This document shows, piece after piece, positions 14,601-24,968 of a stretch of DNA of 64,000 nt; the stretch's first letter is position 1, and every line of letters begins with the position of its first letter. The notes beneath the pieces were generated by a model. The model was given only the letters and a program-made list of their open reading frames with translations, ran no database searches and had not been told where the DNA came from. The stretch is from Petrosia ficiformis (Eukaryota; Porifera; Demospongiae; Haplosclerida; Petrosiidae), in assembly GCA_947044365.1 (NCBI GenBank), contig OX345636.1:14792615-14856614 (forward strand). Reading direction: 5' to 3'. Both the position numbers and the translations under genes were made by a program.

Positions 14601-17600
14601 ATGTATGTAATGTAGATTTCAATAGCATTAATGATAATAGAAAAGGTTTAAAGGATGTCTGCCTTAATTAATTGTTTTCTTTCTTTTGATGTCAACTAAA
14701 ACTAAATTACATGTCTGCAGCTATAACTAACTAAAATGAAAATTGGCCAATAATGGGAACTTTTAGTTAGTTAACTAAAACTAAAAACCCTTTTAGTAAC
14801 CCTAAAATTGTTTAGTTAATTATAACTAAAAGTAGCCAGTATTGTCATATATACTAAACAACACTAGACTATATACATGTAGTATTAGTACATGTCCAGT
14901 ACACTTCTTAATAGTGAGTACTCTCAATGATGCATACTTCATGCAGAATAGCAATATGGGTAAGAATGTCTTCCCCCAACTTCATCTTCATTTTTCCTTT
15001 TTTGGTGTCTCTTTATGTATCAATATTACATGTACTTATAGAGGGGCCGCTTATTTTCTTTCCTACAGCATGTGCATATACATGTACATGTACATTTGTA
15101 TATTCTATTTCAGACTGAATCTAGCCAGCAGAGTACATGTTCTTCAGATAGCGACACTGTCAAGTCTGTTACCAATACCAAAAAAAATGATAAAGAGACT
15201 GAAACTAATGCTTGCAAGACAGGTACCCATGATACTTTGAGTGTTAGTAGATTGAAACATAGGAAAGCAAAAACTACAGAAGCAACAAAAACCATCGAGG
15301 AGCAAAGAAAGAAATTGAAGAATGCAGAATCAAAACTTGCTCTTCTTCAAAGGAAGCGACAAGAGACTCTACGTCTTCTACAAATGGGAGAGAAGAGTGA
15401 GAAAAGAATTGCTGATTTAGAAGGTGGTATTGAACGTTTGAGGAACCATGAAAGCTCTTTGAAAAGACGATTAAAGAATGAAGCTACAAGGAAACTGAAA
15501 CTTGAAGAGGAAGTAGAGAAGTGTAGACAGAAGATACAGGGATTGAGTGTATCTAATGAACAACAGAGTCGAGTTATAAGAGTGAAAACAGAAGAGGTAG
15601 GAATATTATTATATATAGTATGTACATGTATAATATTATAGGGAACAATAATAATAACTATATACAGTACTATACGTGTTCAGTATTAAATGTCATTCAT
15701 GTTCACCATGACCTCAGAGTTTAGTTTGGAATGACCACCAATCTTTTTATCACCATGTAATAATCCTTCCCATTCTTTTTTGTGTACTTCGAATTTCAAT
15801 CGATTGTTTTATTACTGAGATACAGTATAATCATGTATTAACCTTATGACATTAAACTACATGTAACATGTACACATGTATACACTATATTACATACATG
15901 TACATGTATAAATTTAGTCATCACATCCTAATTTGAGGACATTGTGAATATGAACAGACTTTACTACAACTAGCGTTGGGTACACATGTACACAGGTACA
16001 TGTACATGTGCATGTAATTAATTACCGCAAACATTACAATATTATTGCAATGGTAAAATATTGTCTTACTGCATTTAAATACATAGAGGTAATCACACAA
16101 AAAATAACCTGAATGTACACGCACATGCATTGTACATGTACATGTACATCTACATCTACATGTACATCTATGTAGTGTATTATCTCTTATTTTAGGCTGC
16201 TATTGCTCAAAGGAAATTAAGAAAATTAAGTGGCAGACATCCTACAAAGTAAGTATATAATATCTTGGCAATACATACATGTACATGTAGGGATGTGTCA
16301 TCTGCCTTTTATGAAAACAAGGATTGTTTACCTGGTATACTGTATACATGTACATGTACATGCAGTGATTGAAAAAGTTTTTGAAAGTGTCCAGCAGAAA
16401 CATCTGGACCAAAAAATATTTGACCAGCAAGTTGTTGTGAGGTTATTGTACTTATTTTTTGTATTATTCTTATCACTAATCAGACAATTGTCTAGTCAAA
16501 TACAATTTTGTATGGACAAAGATCCAAAATGTCAGGAAAATGTCCAATTGCTGGACATTATTTCAAGCACTGTACATGTGTACATGTATATTGTGAATTA
16601 GTTTTCAACATTGTACCGCATAATATTTTTAATCAAACTCTTACCTTCTATTGCTCACCATTCCACCATTCTGTACAGGAAGTATGAAATTTGGTATCCA
16701 GGAAGAGTTATTATTACTCATCTTGAATACAGGCATTATTACGAGCAATTAAATGTAAGCGTTTGATCAAAATTATTTTGCGAGACAAGGTCGTATATAC
16801 ATGTACATTACACTGTACATTGTACTGAATTTTGTCTCAATAATTACATTTGTTATATGAGAGGTGGTTTATTTATCTTGTTGGCAAAAAACTGTGTGGA
16901 GAAGAGTATTGTGATCATTAACCATACAACCTACACATAATTTTAATGAGGGTAACTGTATATGTACAATGTACGTGTAGTACTACATATATGTACATGT
17001 ACATATGCATACAATGCACATGTAATACAATCACATATAATAATTACTCATAGTATGGAAGACAAACAGACATGGTTAGATCACGAAGTTGAGAAGTTAC
17101 TTAATGAAAAGAAGGCACTAGAAGCATTTGAAAAGGTAAATTTTATTGAAATAAAACAACACAGTCATGTACATGTACATGTACATGTATTATTGAGGTG
17201 AGCCTGAGCAGACCCCCCACTTATCAGTTTATATGTTATAGTTATAGAATACACACGAGGTCTATTACTGGAATATAATCCCTAGCAACGATAGTAAATA
17301 GACCGCGTTTGCATTTTATAACTGATTTATAGCCACCCACTTCACTTGAAACACTCTCCTTGCTACTTTTCCACAACTAACGAAGAATAATGTTGATATG
17401 TATAGCTTTCGTAGAAGTTCTTCTATACATTCAAACAAGTTAGAAGCCTTTGCTGTTAAAAATACAGAAGTTATGAAGCTTAGTTAGAGTATGGGCGTTG
17501 CCCTGGAACTTTCATACACCCTGCGCACACACTATTGTGATTCACGCATGCGCCATACTGTTACCTTAGTTACAGTGTCTACGAAGTTATAAAGTATAAA

Positions 17601-20600
17601 CTGGTCTATAACTTCAAAATATAATACATACATGTAGTAACAACATGGTAACGGCTATAAGAGAAGTTTGCATTGTATATACATGTATGTACATATATTC
17701 CGTAAATGTATTTTTATACACTGTATGTGAAAAGTTTGCATTGTACATACAAATACAAATACTATTAATTTTAAATCCTCATATACAAATGCAAATACTA
17801 ATATTTGAAAAAAGTATTTACATGTAAATGCAATTAAATTCAAATATAGTGTACAATGCACATGTATTTGACCCCAAGCCTGATGTACATGCATGTTTTA
17901 TGAAAGTGTACATGTATGTTAATTCCTGTAAATTGTACATTTTGTGAATAATGTTCTCATCCACACAAAACAGGAATTGTCCGAACGTGAGGCTGTCATT
18001 TCACAACATGAAGTCCTTTTGAAAGAAAAGAGAGAATTTGAAAAGAAAAGTATACATTCTCATCATAAAGATTCTCAGAAGATGATGCATTTGTCACTTC
18101 AAATAGAGTCTTTAGATTCATCTATTAGAGAAAAGGAGCATCTAAGAGGTACACATTACATGTCTTGATAATTACATGTACATGTACAGTACCTGACTTT
18201 ATTACGTTTATACATACTATGATGGGAGCTACACTGCAATAAGGTGATTGTCAACTGTACTTCTAAGTAGTACTAACATGTACTGTAATGTGTGAGTTCA
18301 CTTTACATTTTACATGTATATGTGATAGAATAGTAATACTGTGCAATACTATGTAGTACACTTGAAGTGCAGTGTACATGTACACATGTACTTCACTCAC
18401 AAAGTACACTTTAGTCAATAGAAGTACAGTAATAGTTAATAATGTCAGGTACTGTATATCGAATATTTTTATTCAATATCGTGATACAATACTGGCTTTT
18501 GGGTGTGTCAGAACATTTAAGTGGGCAGTTGACTAAACCTGTCTTGCATAACTTTATACCTTAAACCAATTATAACAAGCTAGTGTGCATAAATTTGGTT
18601 GATTTCTTTAAAATGTCTTTACAACTACAACCAAACTTGAGATTTGTTAACACTTTATACATGTAAGTATTTCAATTGATATTTCAAATATCATGTATTT
18701 CATTGTGATATTTTTGGCAGCAATATGTAACACTATTTTTTAGTCATATCACACATCCCTAGAAGAAGAGTTCGATCTCAGTCTAGCACTGTATTTTCCT
18801 CAAACAAATGTCTCTCTTGAATATATAAGTAATAGACACTACTGTGAACTGTGAATTCCCTTTACATTTTGTATACATGTGATAGAATAATACTAAACTA
18901 TGTGTAATATTCACTCACAAAGTACACTGTAGTCAATGGAAGTATACAGTGATAGTATGTAAACTTTTAATGATGTCAGGTACTGTAAGCAAGAGTATAA
19001 CTACATGTACATGTAAGACACATGAAAAAGTTAATAAAAGTATTTGGTTACATAGAAATAATCAAAATCTTGAATAGTCCCATTCATCAGTGCTTTTATT
19101 ATTGTAATTTTATACTCTTTCAACTGTGATGTCAATTAATACATGTACATGTACATGTATGTTGAATAGTCCCATTCATCAGTGCTTTTATTATTGTAAT
19201 TTTATACTCTTTCAACTGTGATGTCAATTAATACATGTACATGTACATGTATGTTGAATAGTCCTGTTCATCAGTGCTTTTATTATTGTAATTTTATACT
19301 CTTTCAACTGTGATGTCAATTAATACATGTACATGTACATGTATGTTGAATAGTCCCATTCATCAGTGCTTTTATTATTGTAATTTTATACTCTTTCAAC
19401 TGTGATGTCAATTAATACATGTACATGTACATGTATGTTGAATAGTCCCATTCATCAGTGCTTTTATTATTGTAATTTTAGACTCTTTCAACTGTGATGT
19501 CAATTAATACATGTACATGTACATGTATGTTGAATAGTCCCATTCATCAGTGCTTTTATTATTGTAATTTTAGACTTTTTCAACTGTGATGTCAATTAAT
19601 ACATGTACATGTACATGTATGTTGAATAGTCCCATTCATCAGTGCTTTTATTATTGTAATTTTATACTCTTTCAACTGTGATGTCAATTAATACATGTAC
19701 ATGTACATGTATGTTGAATAGTCCCATTCATCAGTGCTTTTATTATTGTAATTTTATACTCTTTCAACTGTGATGTCAATTAATACATGTACATGTACAT
19801 GTATGTTGAATAGTCCTGTTCATCAGTGCTTTTATTATTGTAATTTTATACTCTTTCAACTGTGATGTCAATTAATACATGTACATGTACATGTATGTTG
19901 AATAGTCCTGTTCATCAGTGCTTTTATTATTGTAATTTTAGACTCTTTCAACTGTGATGTCAATTAATACATGTACATGTACATGTATGTTGAATAGTCC
20001 CATTCATCAGTGCTTTTATTATTGTAATTTTATACTCTTTCAACTGTGATGTCAATTAATACATGTACATGTACATGTATGTTGAATAGTCCCATTCATC
20101 AGTGCTTTTATTATTGTAATTTTATACTCTTTCAACTGTGATGTCAATTAATACATGTACATGTACATGTATGTTGAATAGTCCCATTCATCAGTGCTTT
20201 TATTATTGTAATTTTATACTCTTTCAACTGTGATGTCAATTAATACATGTACATGTACATGTATGTTGAATAGTCCTGTTCATCAGTGCTTTTATTATTG
20301 TAATTTTATACTCTTTCAACTGTGATGTCAATTAATACATGTACATGTACATGTATGTTGAATAGTCCTGTTCATCAGTGCTTTTATTATTGTAATTTTA
20401 GACTCTTTCAACTGTGATGTCAATTAATACATGTACATGTACATGTATGTTGAATAGTCCTGTTCATCAGTGCTTTTATTATTGTAATTTTATACTCTTT
20501 TGTTAATTAATGATTATATACATGTACATGTTGTTATTTTTATTCAGAATCTATTAGTGATAATTCAGTGTCAAATCTCCACAAAGAAATCATTGGATTA

Positions 20601-23600
20601 AAACAGGAACGGTATGTTGTAAATACTTAATATTAGACCTGGCCCTGTACTTTTACTTGGGTACTCATTCATTTTTAATTCAAAATTTAGTGTGCGGACA
20701 TGTGTTTTTTCAGCACTTTTCTCATGCAGCTCTGCAACTTTAACAATTTCATCTTTCCTTGAGAGCTTCTAAGAAAGCCAGAGATATCAAAATGAAGCTT
20801 ATAAAAGTTTGCAAATAAAACAAAATGGACATTTGAAGTTATGAGTAGTTACTAGTGGGACAATGCCCACATTTTTATCACATGTGATACACTCTATGTT
20901 CAGTAAAATTCCAGCACAGATTTATAGGACTGTTTATTAAATCACTATTTCTCTTTTACAATCAAAGTGGTTTTATTATTCATATGAAAAGCATAGTAAT
21001 GTACATGTACATCATGGTAATGATGAGGGCATAAACAAAGGTGGTAACATTCGAAGGTTTGTTATAATTCCTTACCTTCGAAGGTAGAATCCATTCCACA
21101 AAGGTTCGCAATTAACACGTGGTTAATTATTTGCTGCAATAATTATTTATAACTCTTAATTAATTATTACATTTGTCACATGGAGATTGATAATGGCTGA
21201 GAGTGAAGAGACCATGAACGAGAGTGTGGACTTTCAAAACCAGAATGTACTGAATCTCATCTGCCATCTTCTGAATTAAGAGGTCTCCCATTAGATAAAC
21301 ACTTGTATAGGTACAAAGTTAATACATTCATAGTGTTACACCTTCGTGAACCTTCTTGTTTTAGTTGAAACAAACCTTCGAAGGTGTAAAAATCACCCTG
21401 GTGCCCTGGTAATGATGGTATCCACAGGTATATGCAATGCATTGCTTGGAATTTGAAAGTCTTAATCTCTTCATTAATATTTATAGAATTTTATTTATAG
21501 TCAAATCTTGTTAGACAAGAGAGATCATGTTTGTAATGGAGATGGCAATCAAACGTTACCGGATGATCAACAAAGAAGGTAATATACATGTACATGTACA
21601 AGTAAATGTAATTCAGTTATACATGCATAGTTCATTCATGAGATATAGCACTATATACTGCATGTATATAGCTATATACATGTACATGTACATGTACATG
21701 TGAATATCTACATTTGTATTTCAAAAAGAGCGTACACTAAATGTTCATAATAATTATGTACATGTACTTAATTATTGTGCACTGTTGTATATGTACAGTG
21801 TATGCATTTACAGTATATACTATCACTGTAATTCTATTGACTACAGTGTACTTTGATTGAAGTACTCTGCACTTCAAATCTACTACACAGTATTACACAT
21901 TAGTACTATGCTATCATACAAATGTAAAGGGAATTCACACACTACTATGATTACAGTACAAAGTAGTACTATAGTACTAGAAGTGCAGTTAATTATCACC
22001 TTATTAAAGTTTAGATCCCATCATACTATGTAAACGTAATAAAGTCAGGTACTGTATGTACAGTAATGCATCCATTCATTGATTGGCTAATCTTGAAATC
22101 AGGGTTGGGTCAAATACATCATACCAACCAGGTAAAGTATTTAAATACGACTAAATACAAATACTCAATGTATTTGACCCAAGCCTGCTTGAAATACACT
22201 ATTCTATGTACATGTATGTAGATACATGTACGTTGAGCTGACTGCCAGACATTTTGGTCATCACTCCTGTCCTGCTCCCAATATACTCTATGTATACAGT
22301 TCAATTTTAATTCAACTGGACATTCACTGGATTTATCCCACATTCCCAGGGGTGTGGAAATAGTGAACCAATTGCCGGACATTTTGACCTATTTTCATCA
22401 CTCTTGTCCTGCTCTCCATTAACTTTGTATACAGCTCAGTTTCAATTTACAGGACATTCGCTAGATTTTTCAGACAATGTCCGACATAACTGGCTGTTTC
22501 CATATCCCTGCACATTCCACATGCCTGGCTATTTCCACACCACTGCGTGTATATGTACATGTTAAAGTTACAATATGATTTTGGGAGATACATGTACTTT
22601 GTATTTTATGCACATATATATGTATGGGTATTTATAAAACACCCTTCTTAATTTAGTGGTACTAACATCAATTACTATTCTTAATTCAGGCTAATGGAAT
22701 TGAATGAACAAATTGAAGTCATGGAAACTGTAATTCAACTAAAGAACAGTTCACTAAATAAATCTCAACACTTAACAAGTGGTTTATCACGTCCTGATAC
22801 CCTGAGTGTCATACATACCAAAATATTACACCTATCAAACAAAGAAACTAAGTCCCTATTACTTGATTATATTAATAAAGTAATAGATTTAAGACATGCT
22901 TTGGAGGAAAGTAGAATTGTTCAATTGACATTAGAAGAAAGGTTGAAAAAGGAGGAAGAAGAGGTGGAGAATTTGGAACAATCTCTTGATCAATCTCAGA
23001 TTGATAAAGAACTGAGATTAACAAGATTACATAAGGTATGTACATGTATATTAATTTTGCATCATACACATGTACATGTATGTTACAGGGAGATTATATG
23101 ACAATACATATGCATTTTTAAGACTACATGAAATGTTGATTAACTCTTTGTTCTCTACACTTGATAGTTATGTTTGCCTGCCAAGTAATGAATGTACATG
23201 TATTTATATCAAGTGGTTGTTAACTTAGCTAACAGTTTCAGTTTCAAATTGCCATACAAGATGGCTATGTTTGTACATGTATACATTGTACATGTATTTA
23301 AGATATTGATGTATTAAACTTCAAGTCGCTGCATGTCATCATGTTATTTATTTTAATCAATTTTAATTACAGGGTATATTATGTGCAATCTGTTTCAATC
23401 TGCTGATCAGCATAACAATTAATTTTAATTCCAATGATGTACAGTGACATGTAGGTAACTACCTCTGGTTCCAGTAAACATGCTACTCTCATCATAAATA
23501 ATTGTCCTGTTTTAACTTTTAACTTAATAAACTGGATTTCCAGTGGTATGAATTAGCAAAAATAATTGCCTTTATATCAAAAACATTTCGACATGCTTCC

Positions 23601-24500
23601 TGGAGGAAGTTTGGAACTTCAGATATATGCATAACAAGTGTATATAGAGAGAAAAAACATCCCTATGATTGCTTTACAAATTTAAGTGAAGATAAAAGTA
23701 TGCTTTGTGGTGTCCAGCATTCACTAATCATGGCTGACTTTATCATGCCTGAAACACAACAGCATACTATAGTTATTATTTCGCTTATCTACTCTCTTTA
23801 CCTTTTAAAGAATCTTGTAGAACTTTAGGAATATATTTCAGGTAGAATAGCTAGCTATTAGTTCCAGTTTCTACGTAGGCTTTCTTTCTGCTGGTCTGTA
23901 GAGCTCGAGCTCGCGTTTTTTACGTGCCACACCCATTAATTGACCGCGAGCCCCCCGGGAATGACGTAACTTCCTTAACTACGTATACAACCCATACTCA
24001 CGCAAGTGACACAAGAATATATAATTTATATATATATAAACATACATCGAACCCGTGGGAAAGCAATCATAGGGATGGCCCTACGGGCCATAATAATTAT
24101 ACATAATTATGTTGCTAGAGAAATCATTATTACAATAAAATAGTTATAATTTATAATTTTAAATTATAATTTCATGGTACAGGAACACGCTCAAGAAGTT
24201 CAGGTGTTGTTAGATCACATGACATTAGATCATAATGAAAAGGATCAAGACATTTGCACCATGAGGTCAAGGATGAAAGAACTAGAAAGAAGCCATACTC
24301 GTAAAGACTATGAAATTGATACTCTGAGATCAAAGGTCAAAGAGTTAGAAAAGGACTTGTATTATTATAAGAAGACAAGCCGTGAACTGAAACAACAAAT
24401 GAAAGAGTCTGGTCTGTTTGAGAGAAAACACAAACATAGTGATGGAAGTATATCTGGAGTAGTCCAAGATAGTCTTGAAGTTAATTTTGATCAAACATAG
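1..24500 (+). CDS. KIF27: KIF7/KIF27-family kinesin (5' partial, 23 exons)
   Basis: Plus-end-directed microtubule motor of the kinesin-4 group, KIF7/KIF27/Costal-2 branch. Exons: 1-257, 867-1013, 1629-1781, 4531-4624, 5054-5183, 5453-5632, 6945-7188, 7779-7921, 8147-8299, 9602-9702, 10559-10640, 10866-10955, 11014-11156, 12019-12066, 14265-14394, 15114-15596, 16196-16248, 17054-17135, 17974-18148, 20548-20611, 21501-21578, 22690-23035, 24183-24500. All junctions are GT-AG and phases match, giving 3694 nt, 1230 codons plus a stop. The frame starts at base 2 with the P-loop residues GKTYT, so the first motor-domain residues lie off-window. Family assignment rests on [14 protein letters not shown] and the stretch around [20 protein letters not shown], which I recognise from KIF7 and KIF27. 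In vertebrates KIF7 acts in Hedgehog signalling at the cilium tip and KIF27 is linked to motile cilia. A sponge protein may resemble either ancestor. The length in view suits the 1340-1400 aa family size. Confidence 0.93.
513..732. mobile_element. Short TIR element (atcagag...ctgatg), copy 1
   Basis: About 220 bp in kinesin intron 1. Ends are atcagaggtttt and agaaattctgat; it shares ggctcaacaatac-like, agagagaactgtgcag and ggtgagcttatca segments with 11367-11592. Confidence 0.6.
1222..1269. repeat. 48-bp perfect palindrome
   Basis: ttcttccataccctgtgaac followed by atgt/acat and the exact complement. Symmetric around 1245/1246; pairing ends at 1221/1270. In kinesin intron 2. Confidence 0.9.
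2673..2744 (-). tRNA. tRNA-Ala-like (TGC), possibly pseudogene or SINE head
   Basis: The minus strand folds as a type-I cloverleaf: acceptor GGGGATG/TATCTCC with G3:T70 (the alanine identity pair), D arm GCTC/GAGC, anticodon stem TCTGT/GCAGA, loop CCTGCGA, T arm CTGGG-TTCGATA-CCCAG, discriminator A. The anticodon position reads TGC. Position 33 is C instead of the near-universal T, which argues for caution. Antisense to the kinesin, in its third intron. Confidence 0.62.
4131..4250. mobile_element. Foldback element with a tRNA B-box in its loop
   Basis: Arms 4131-4167 and 4213-4250 pair almost perfectly (taaacgctagattctatgaa against ttcatagaatctagcgttta, then the gctgaaagaggaaa complement). 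The loop contains gggaatcgaaccca, the complement of a tRNA T-arm. About 120 bp, in kinesin intron 3. Confidence 0.72.
4630..4850. repeat. TG/TGTA-rich microsatellite
   Basis: gtgtgtgtgtgtgtgtgtgt core with diverged tgtatg and tccatgtgtgtgtctgtgt repeats, following kinesin exon 4. Long open frames here on both strands are low-complexity artefacts. Confidence 0.9.
5191..5300. repeat. GATG microsatellite
   Basis: atggatggatggatggatgg core with interruptions, immediately after the exon 5 donor. Confidence 0.9.
5830..5910. repeat. CCAAT-type 20-mer followed by paired foldbacks
   Basis: tgaccaatcagattgcttaa at 5830-5849, foldback 5853-5879 (gaggttgata...tatcaacctc) and a perfect 26-bp palindrome at 5885-5910 (gaggttgataac/tagtt...). 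Just downstream of kinesin exon 6. Confidence 0.75.
6120..6330. other. GC-richer island in kinesin intron 6, no gene recognised
   Basis: Open on both strands for 68-81 codons (for example gcacgaggccgccttagcat and gactgcgctcgcgctcctgg) and clearly richer in C and G than the surroundings. I recognise no protein family. Probably an old insertion. Confidence 0.35.
6508..6572. repeat. Foldback with perfect 24-bp arms and GC-rich loop
   Basis: ggtttctactggatttatca-aacc (6508-6531) pairs exactly with 6549-6572; loop tcgtgccttcggccctc. Outer parts (ttatacacctcgg ... cctcggtgtataa) add partial symmetry. Confidence 0.85.
6945..23035 (+). CDS. KIF27: Kinesin coiled-coil stalk (exons 7-22)
   Basis: Sixteen exons encode charged, heptad-rich helices that would dimerise the motor and bind partners. 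The largest is exon 16 (15114-15596), about 160 residues rich in K, E, R and Q, starting with a Ser/Thr-rich linker. Exons 18-19 contain [18 protein letters not shown] followed by [20 protein letters not shown], which resembles the conserved W-x-D/N-E-V-E block in the KIF7/KIF27 tail. Exon 22 (22690-23035) holds another long coiled coil. Several exons are very small (48, 53, 64 and 78 nt) and were accepted because splice sites and phase fit on both sides. Small exons missed in the large introns cannot be excluded, although the frame is continuous without them. Confidence 0.82.
7200..7775. repeat. Dense (ACATGT/GTACAT)n tracts, representative stretch
   Basis: Repeated acatgtacatgtacatgtac runs with spacers and no exon. 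The same motif recurs in almost every kinesin intron up to about 23.3 kb (for example 8970-9080, 9180-9600, 10080-10340, 11180-11330, 13660-13980) and becomes rare beyond 24.5 kb. Confidence 0.85.
8447..8932 (+). mobile_element. CATCCCTATGATTGCTTT-family MITE, old copy
   Basis: Lies in the intron after kinesin exon 9. Left end gagaaaaaggtgtccctatgattgcttt-like; right end gggaaacaatcataaggatggccctatgg. Internal parts (cttcctagcagttcctg; ccatgcccattaatgatgc) match the other copies but are eroded. Confidence 0.6.
9761..10072. mobile_element. TIR element GGATGGGC, internal (GAT)AATC repeats
   Basis: Ends ggatgggc (9761-9768) and gcccatcc (10065-10072). Subterminal gattattgtgataatcatga repeats face attttcataatc. 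Lies in the intron after kinesin exon 10. Confidence 0.6.
11367..11592. mobile_element. Short TIR element (catcagag...ctctgatg), copy 2
   Basis: About 226 bp in the intron after kinesin exon 13. Inverted ends catcagagttt / aaactctgatg. Related to 513-732 along most of its length. Confidence 0.65.
11640..11835. repeat. Dispersed repeat, single unit related to 22225-22545
   Basis: Shares ttggacattatgacc, actcttgtctggctcctc and cactggctgtttgtacacca-type segments with the kinesin intron 21 copies. Lies in the intron after kinesin exon 13. Confidence 0.5.
12241..12675 (+). pseudogene. Relic of a ZNF862/hAT-type zinc-finger N-terminus
   Basis: One frame reads [18 protein letters not shown] then a stop. 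After a frameshift near 12430 the reading continues as [15 protein letters not shown], an RNF..AFIEG-like segment and [15 protein letters not shown]. The C-x2-C ... H-x4-H arrangement with SLxDHAxSxxH is that of the zinc finger preceding hAT-like domains in ZNF862/C17orf113-type proteins. No transposase core follows. The coding style is more GC-rich than the surroundings, consistent with insertion into the intron after kinesin exon 14. Confidence 0.68.
12708..13140 (+). mobile_element. CATCCCTATGATTGCTTT-family MITE, right end missing
   Basis: Starts acaagtgtctatagagaaaa then catccctatgattgcttt. It contains the shared core cgcccattaattgaccgagc and cttccttaactacgta. The right terminal repeat is lost. 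It directly follows the hAT-type zinc-finger relic in the intron after kinesin exon 14. Confidence 0.75.
14428..14450 (-). repeat. Antisense tRNA scrap abutting the tRNA-like sequence
   Basis: The reverse complement reads agctcagctggcagggttcg, an A-box-like piece fused to a B-box start. It sits head to head with the tRNA-like sequence at 14451. Confidence 0.45.
14451..14523 (+). tRNA. tRNA-like sequence, anticodon GGA, type I
   Basis: Acceptor GCCTGGG/CTGAGGC (one mismatch), D arm GCTC/GAGC, perfect anticodon stem TCTGT/ACAGA with loop CTGGAAT, T arm GTGGG-TTCGAAT-CCCAC. Anticodon GGA would be serine, but serine tRNAs need a long variable arm and this one has five bases, so it is more likely a tRNA-derived repeat or pseudogene. 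A and B boxes are good. In the intron after kinesin exon 15. Confidence 0.55.
14560..14594. repeat. CTTT microsatellite
   Basis: About eight units of ctttctttctttctttcttt type, shortly after the tRNA-like sequence. Confidence 0.9.
17205..17640. repeat. Dispersed repeat containing gggcgttgccc
   Basis: A motif-poor, mixed-composition stretch between kinesin exons 18 and 19. It contains gggcgttgccc at 17493-17503, the complement of gggcaacgccc found at 36666 and 36839. No coding signal. Confidence 0.4.
18187..18461. mobile_element. ACAGTACCTGAC-TIR element, copy 1
   Basis: About 275 bp starting acagtacctgactttattac and ending gtcaggtactgt. Shares long segments with 18835-18985 (partial copy) and, in reverse orientation, with 21795-22055. 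Confidence 0.7.
18835..18985. mobile_element. ACAGTACCTGAC-TIR element, partial copy 2
   Basis: Retains the right half: ctttacattttgtatacatg, attcactcacaaagtacact and the end gtcaggtactgt. The left TIR is absent. Confidence 0.55.
19070..20500. repeat. 92-bp minisatellite, about 15.5 copies
   Basis: Units begin ttgaatagtcccattcatca and end acatgtacatgtacatgtatg. Fifteen full units start every 92 bp from 19070 to 20358, and a partial unit starts at 20450. Variation is limited to ccca/cctg near the start and tatactc/tagactc in the middle. It fills most of the intron between kinesin exons 19 and 20. Confidence 0.95.
21795..22055. mobile_element. ACAGTACCTGAC-TIR element, inverted copy 3
   Basis: Inverted relative to 18187-18461; ends gtaataaagtcaggtactgt. 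Contains ctattgactacagtgtactt, the complement of the interior of the other copies. In the intron after kinesin exon 21. Confidence 0.65.
22102..22185. mobile_element. Small TIR element GGGTTGGGTCAAATACAT
   Basis: 84 bp with inverted ends gggttgggtcaaatacat and atgtatttgacccaagcct (one or two mismatches). A related right end (tgtatttgaccccaagcctg) is at about 17862-17882. Confidence 0.6.
22225..22545. repeat. Dispersed repeat (ggacattttgacc...ctggctgtttcc), two units
   Basis: Two related units share gccagacattttggtc-like, actc(c)tgtcctgctc, caggacattc and a tagattttt-like segment. A third copy lies at about 11640-11835 and a terminal scrap at about 57020-57060. No coding potential seen. Confidence 0.55.
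23634..24092 (+). mobile_element. CATCCCTATGATTGCTTT-family MITE
   Basis: Both ends are present: catccctatgattgcttt near the left and aaagcaatcatagggatg plus a ggccctacgggcc hairpin at the right. It lies just before the last kinesin exon and immediately next to the start (about 24105) of the segment duplicated to about 43265. Confidence 0.8.
24183..24500 (+). CDS. KIF27: Kinesin last coding exon
   Basis: Acceptor ggtacag at 24176-24182, stop TAG at 24498-24500. It encodes a coiled coil ([20 protein letters not shown]) ending in a polar tail. The KDLYxYKxxSRELK-type block resembles the C-terminal end of KIF27. A possible poly(A) signal ATTAAA lies at 24578-24583. This exon is the one duplicated together with the receptor gene: a broken copy sits at 43343-43654. 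Confidence 0.9.
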   Translation, partial: EHAQEVQVLLDHMTLDHNEKDQDICTMRSRMKELERSHTRKDYEIDTLRSKVKELEKDLYYYKKTSRELKQQMKESGLFERKHKHSDGSISGVVQDSLEVNFDQT

Positions 24501-24968
24501 TGTACAGTGAATGTAGATTTTGAAATTTTAATGATTATGTAGTTATAATTATGTGTAATTACATGTATGCACTGGAAATTAAATTTCAAAAAATGTACAA
24601 CTTGGCAAATTTTAGACATAGCTTGAAACTTGAAGGACATCCAAGGAGTAGTTATTATGTTTAAGAGCAAGCTTCATATAAACTCACAAGTTTGAGAGGG
24701 AATGTTCTTTGTAGCTGGAAGTGTTATGGAGCTGTATGAATACATAAGGTCTGTTATATAATTATATAAATTACATAATTATGACATTTGTATAAACTAG
24801 TTTGTGTACATGATACATATATGTTTATGTATGATACTAAACTTCCATGCTTTTTATATACTGTTAACCTACTACCAGAAGTTGAAGTGAACTTCTAAAC
24901 CTAATGTCATAGTACATGAATTAACATTATGTATTAATTGTGTAATAGGATTCTTCTTAGTTGCTGGT
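24501..24968. other. Convergent 3' UTR interval between kinesin and receptor A
   Basis: 468 bp between the two stop codons of convergent genes. It holds ATTAAA at 24578-24583 on the + strand and little else recognisable. The interval is retained after the broken exon copy (43655-44145), and in part before copy C (about 58290-58602), which ties all three receptors to one ancestral duplication unit. Confidence 0.6.

Noticed and set aside
19070..20500. Possible CRISPR array because of regular spacing
   Set aside because: Units are 92 bp, entirely repeated with no unique spacers, in a eukaryotic intron; it is a minisatellite.
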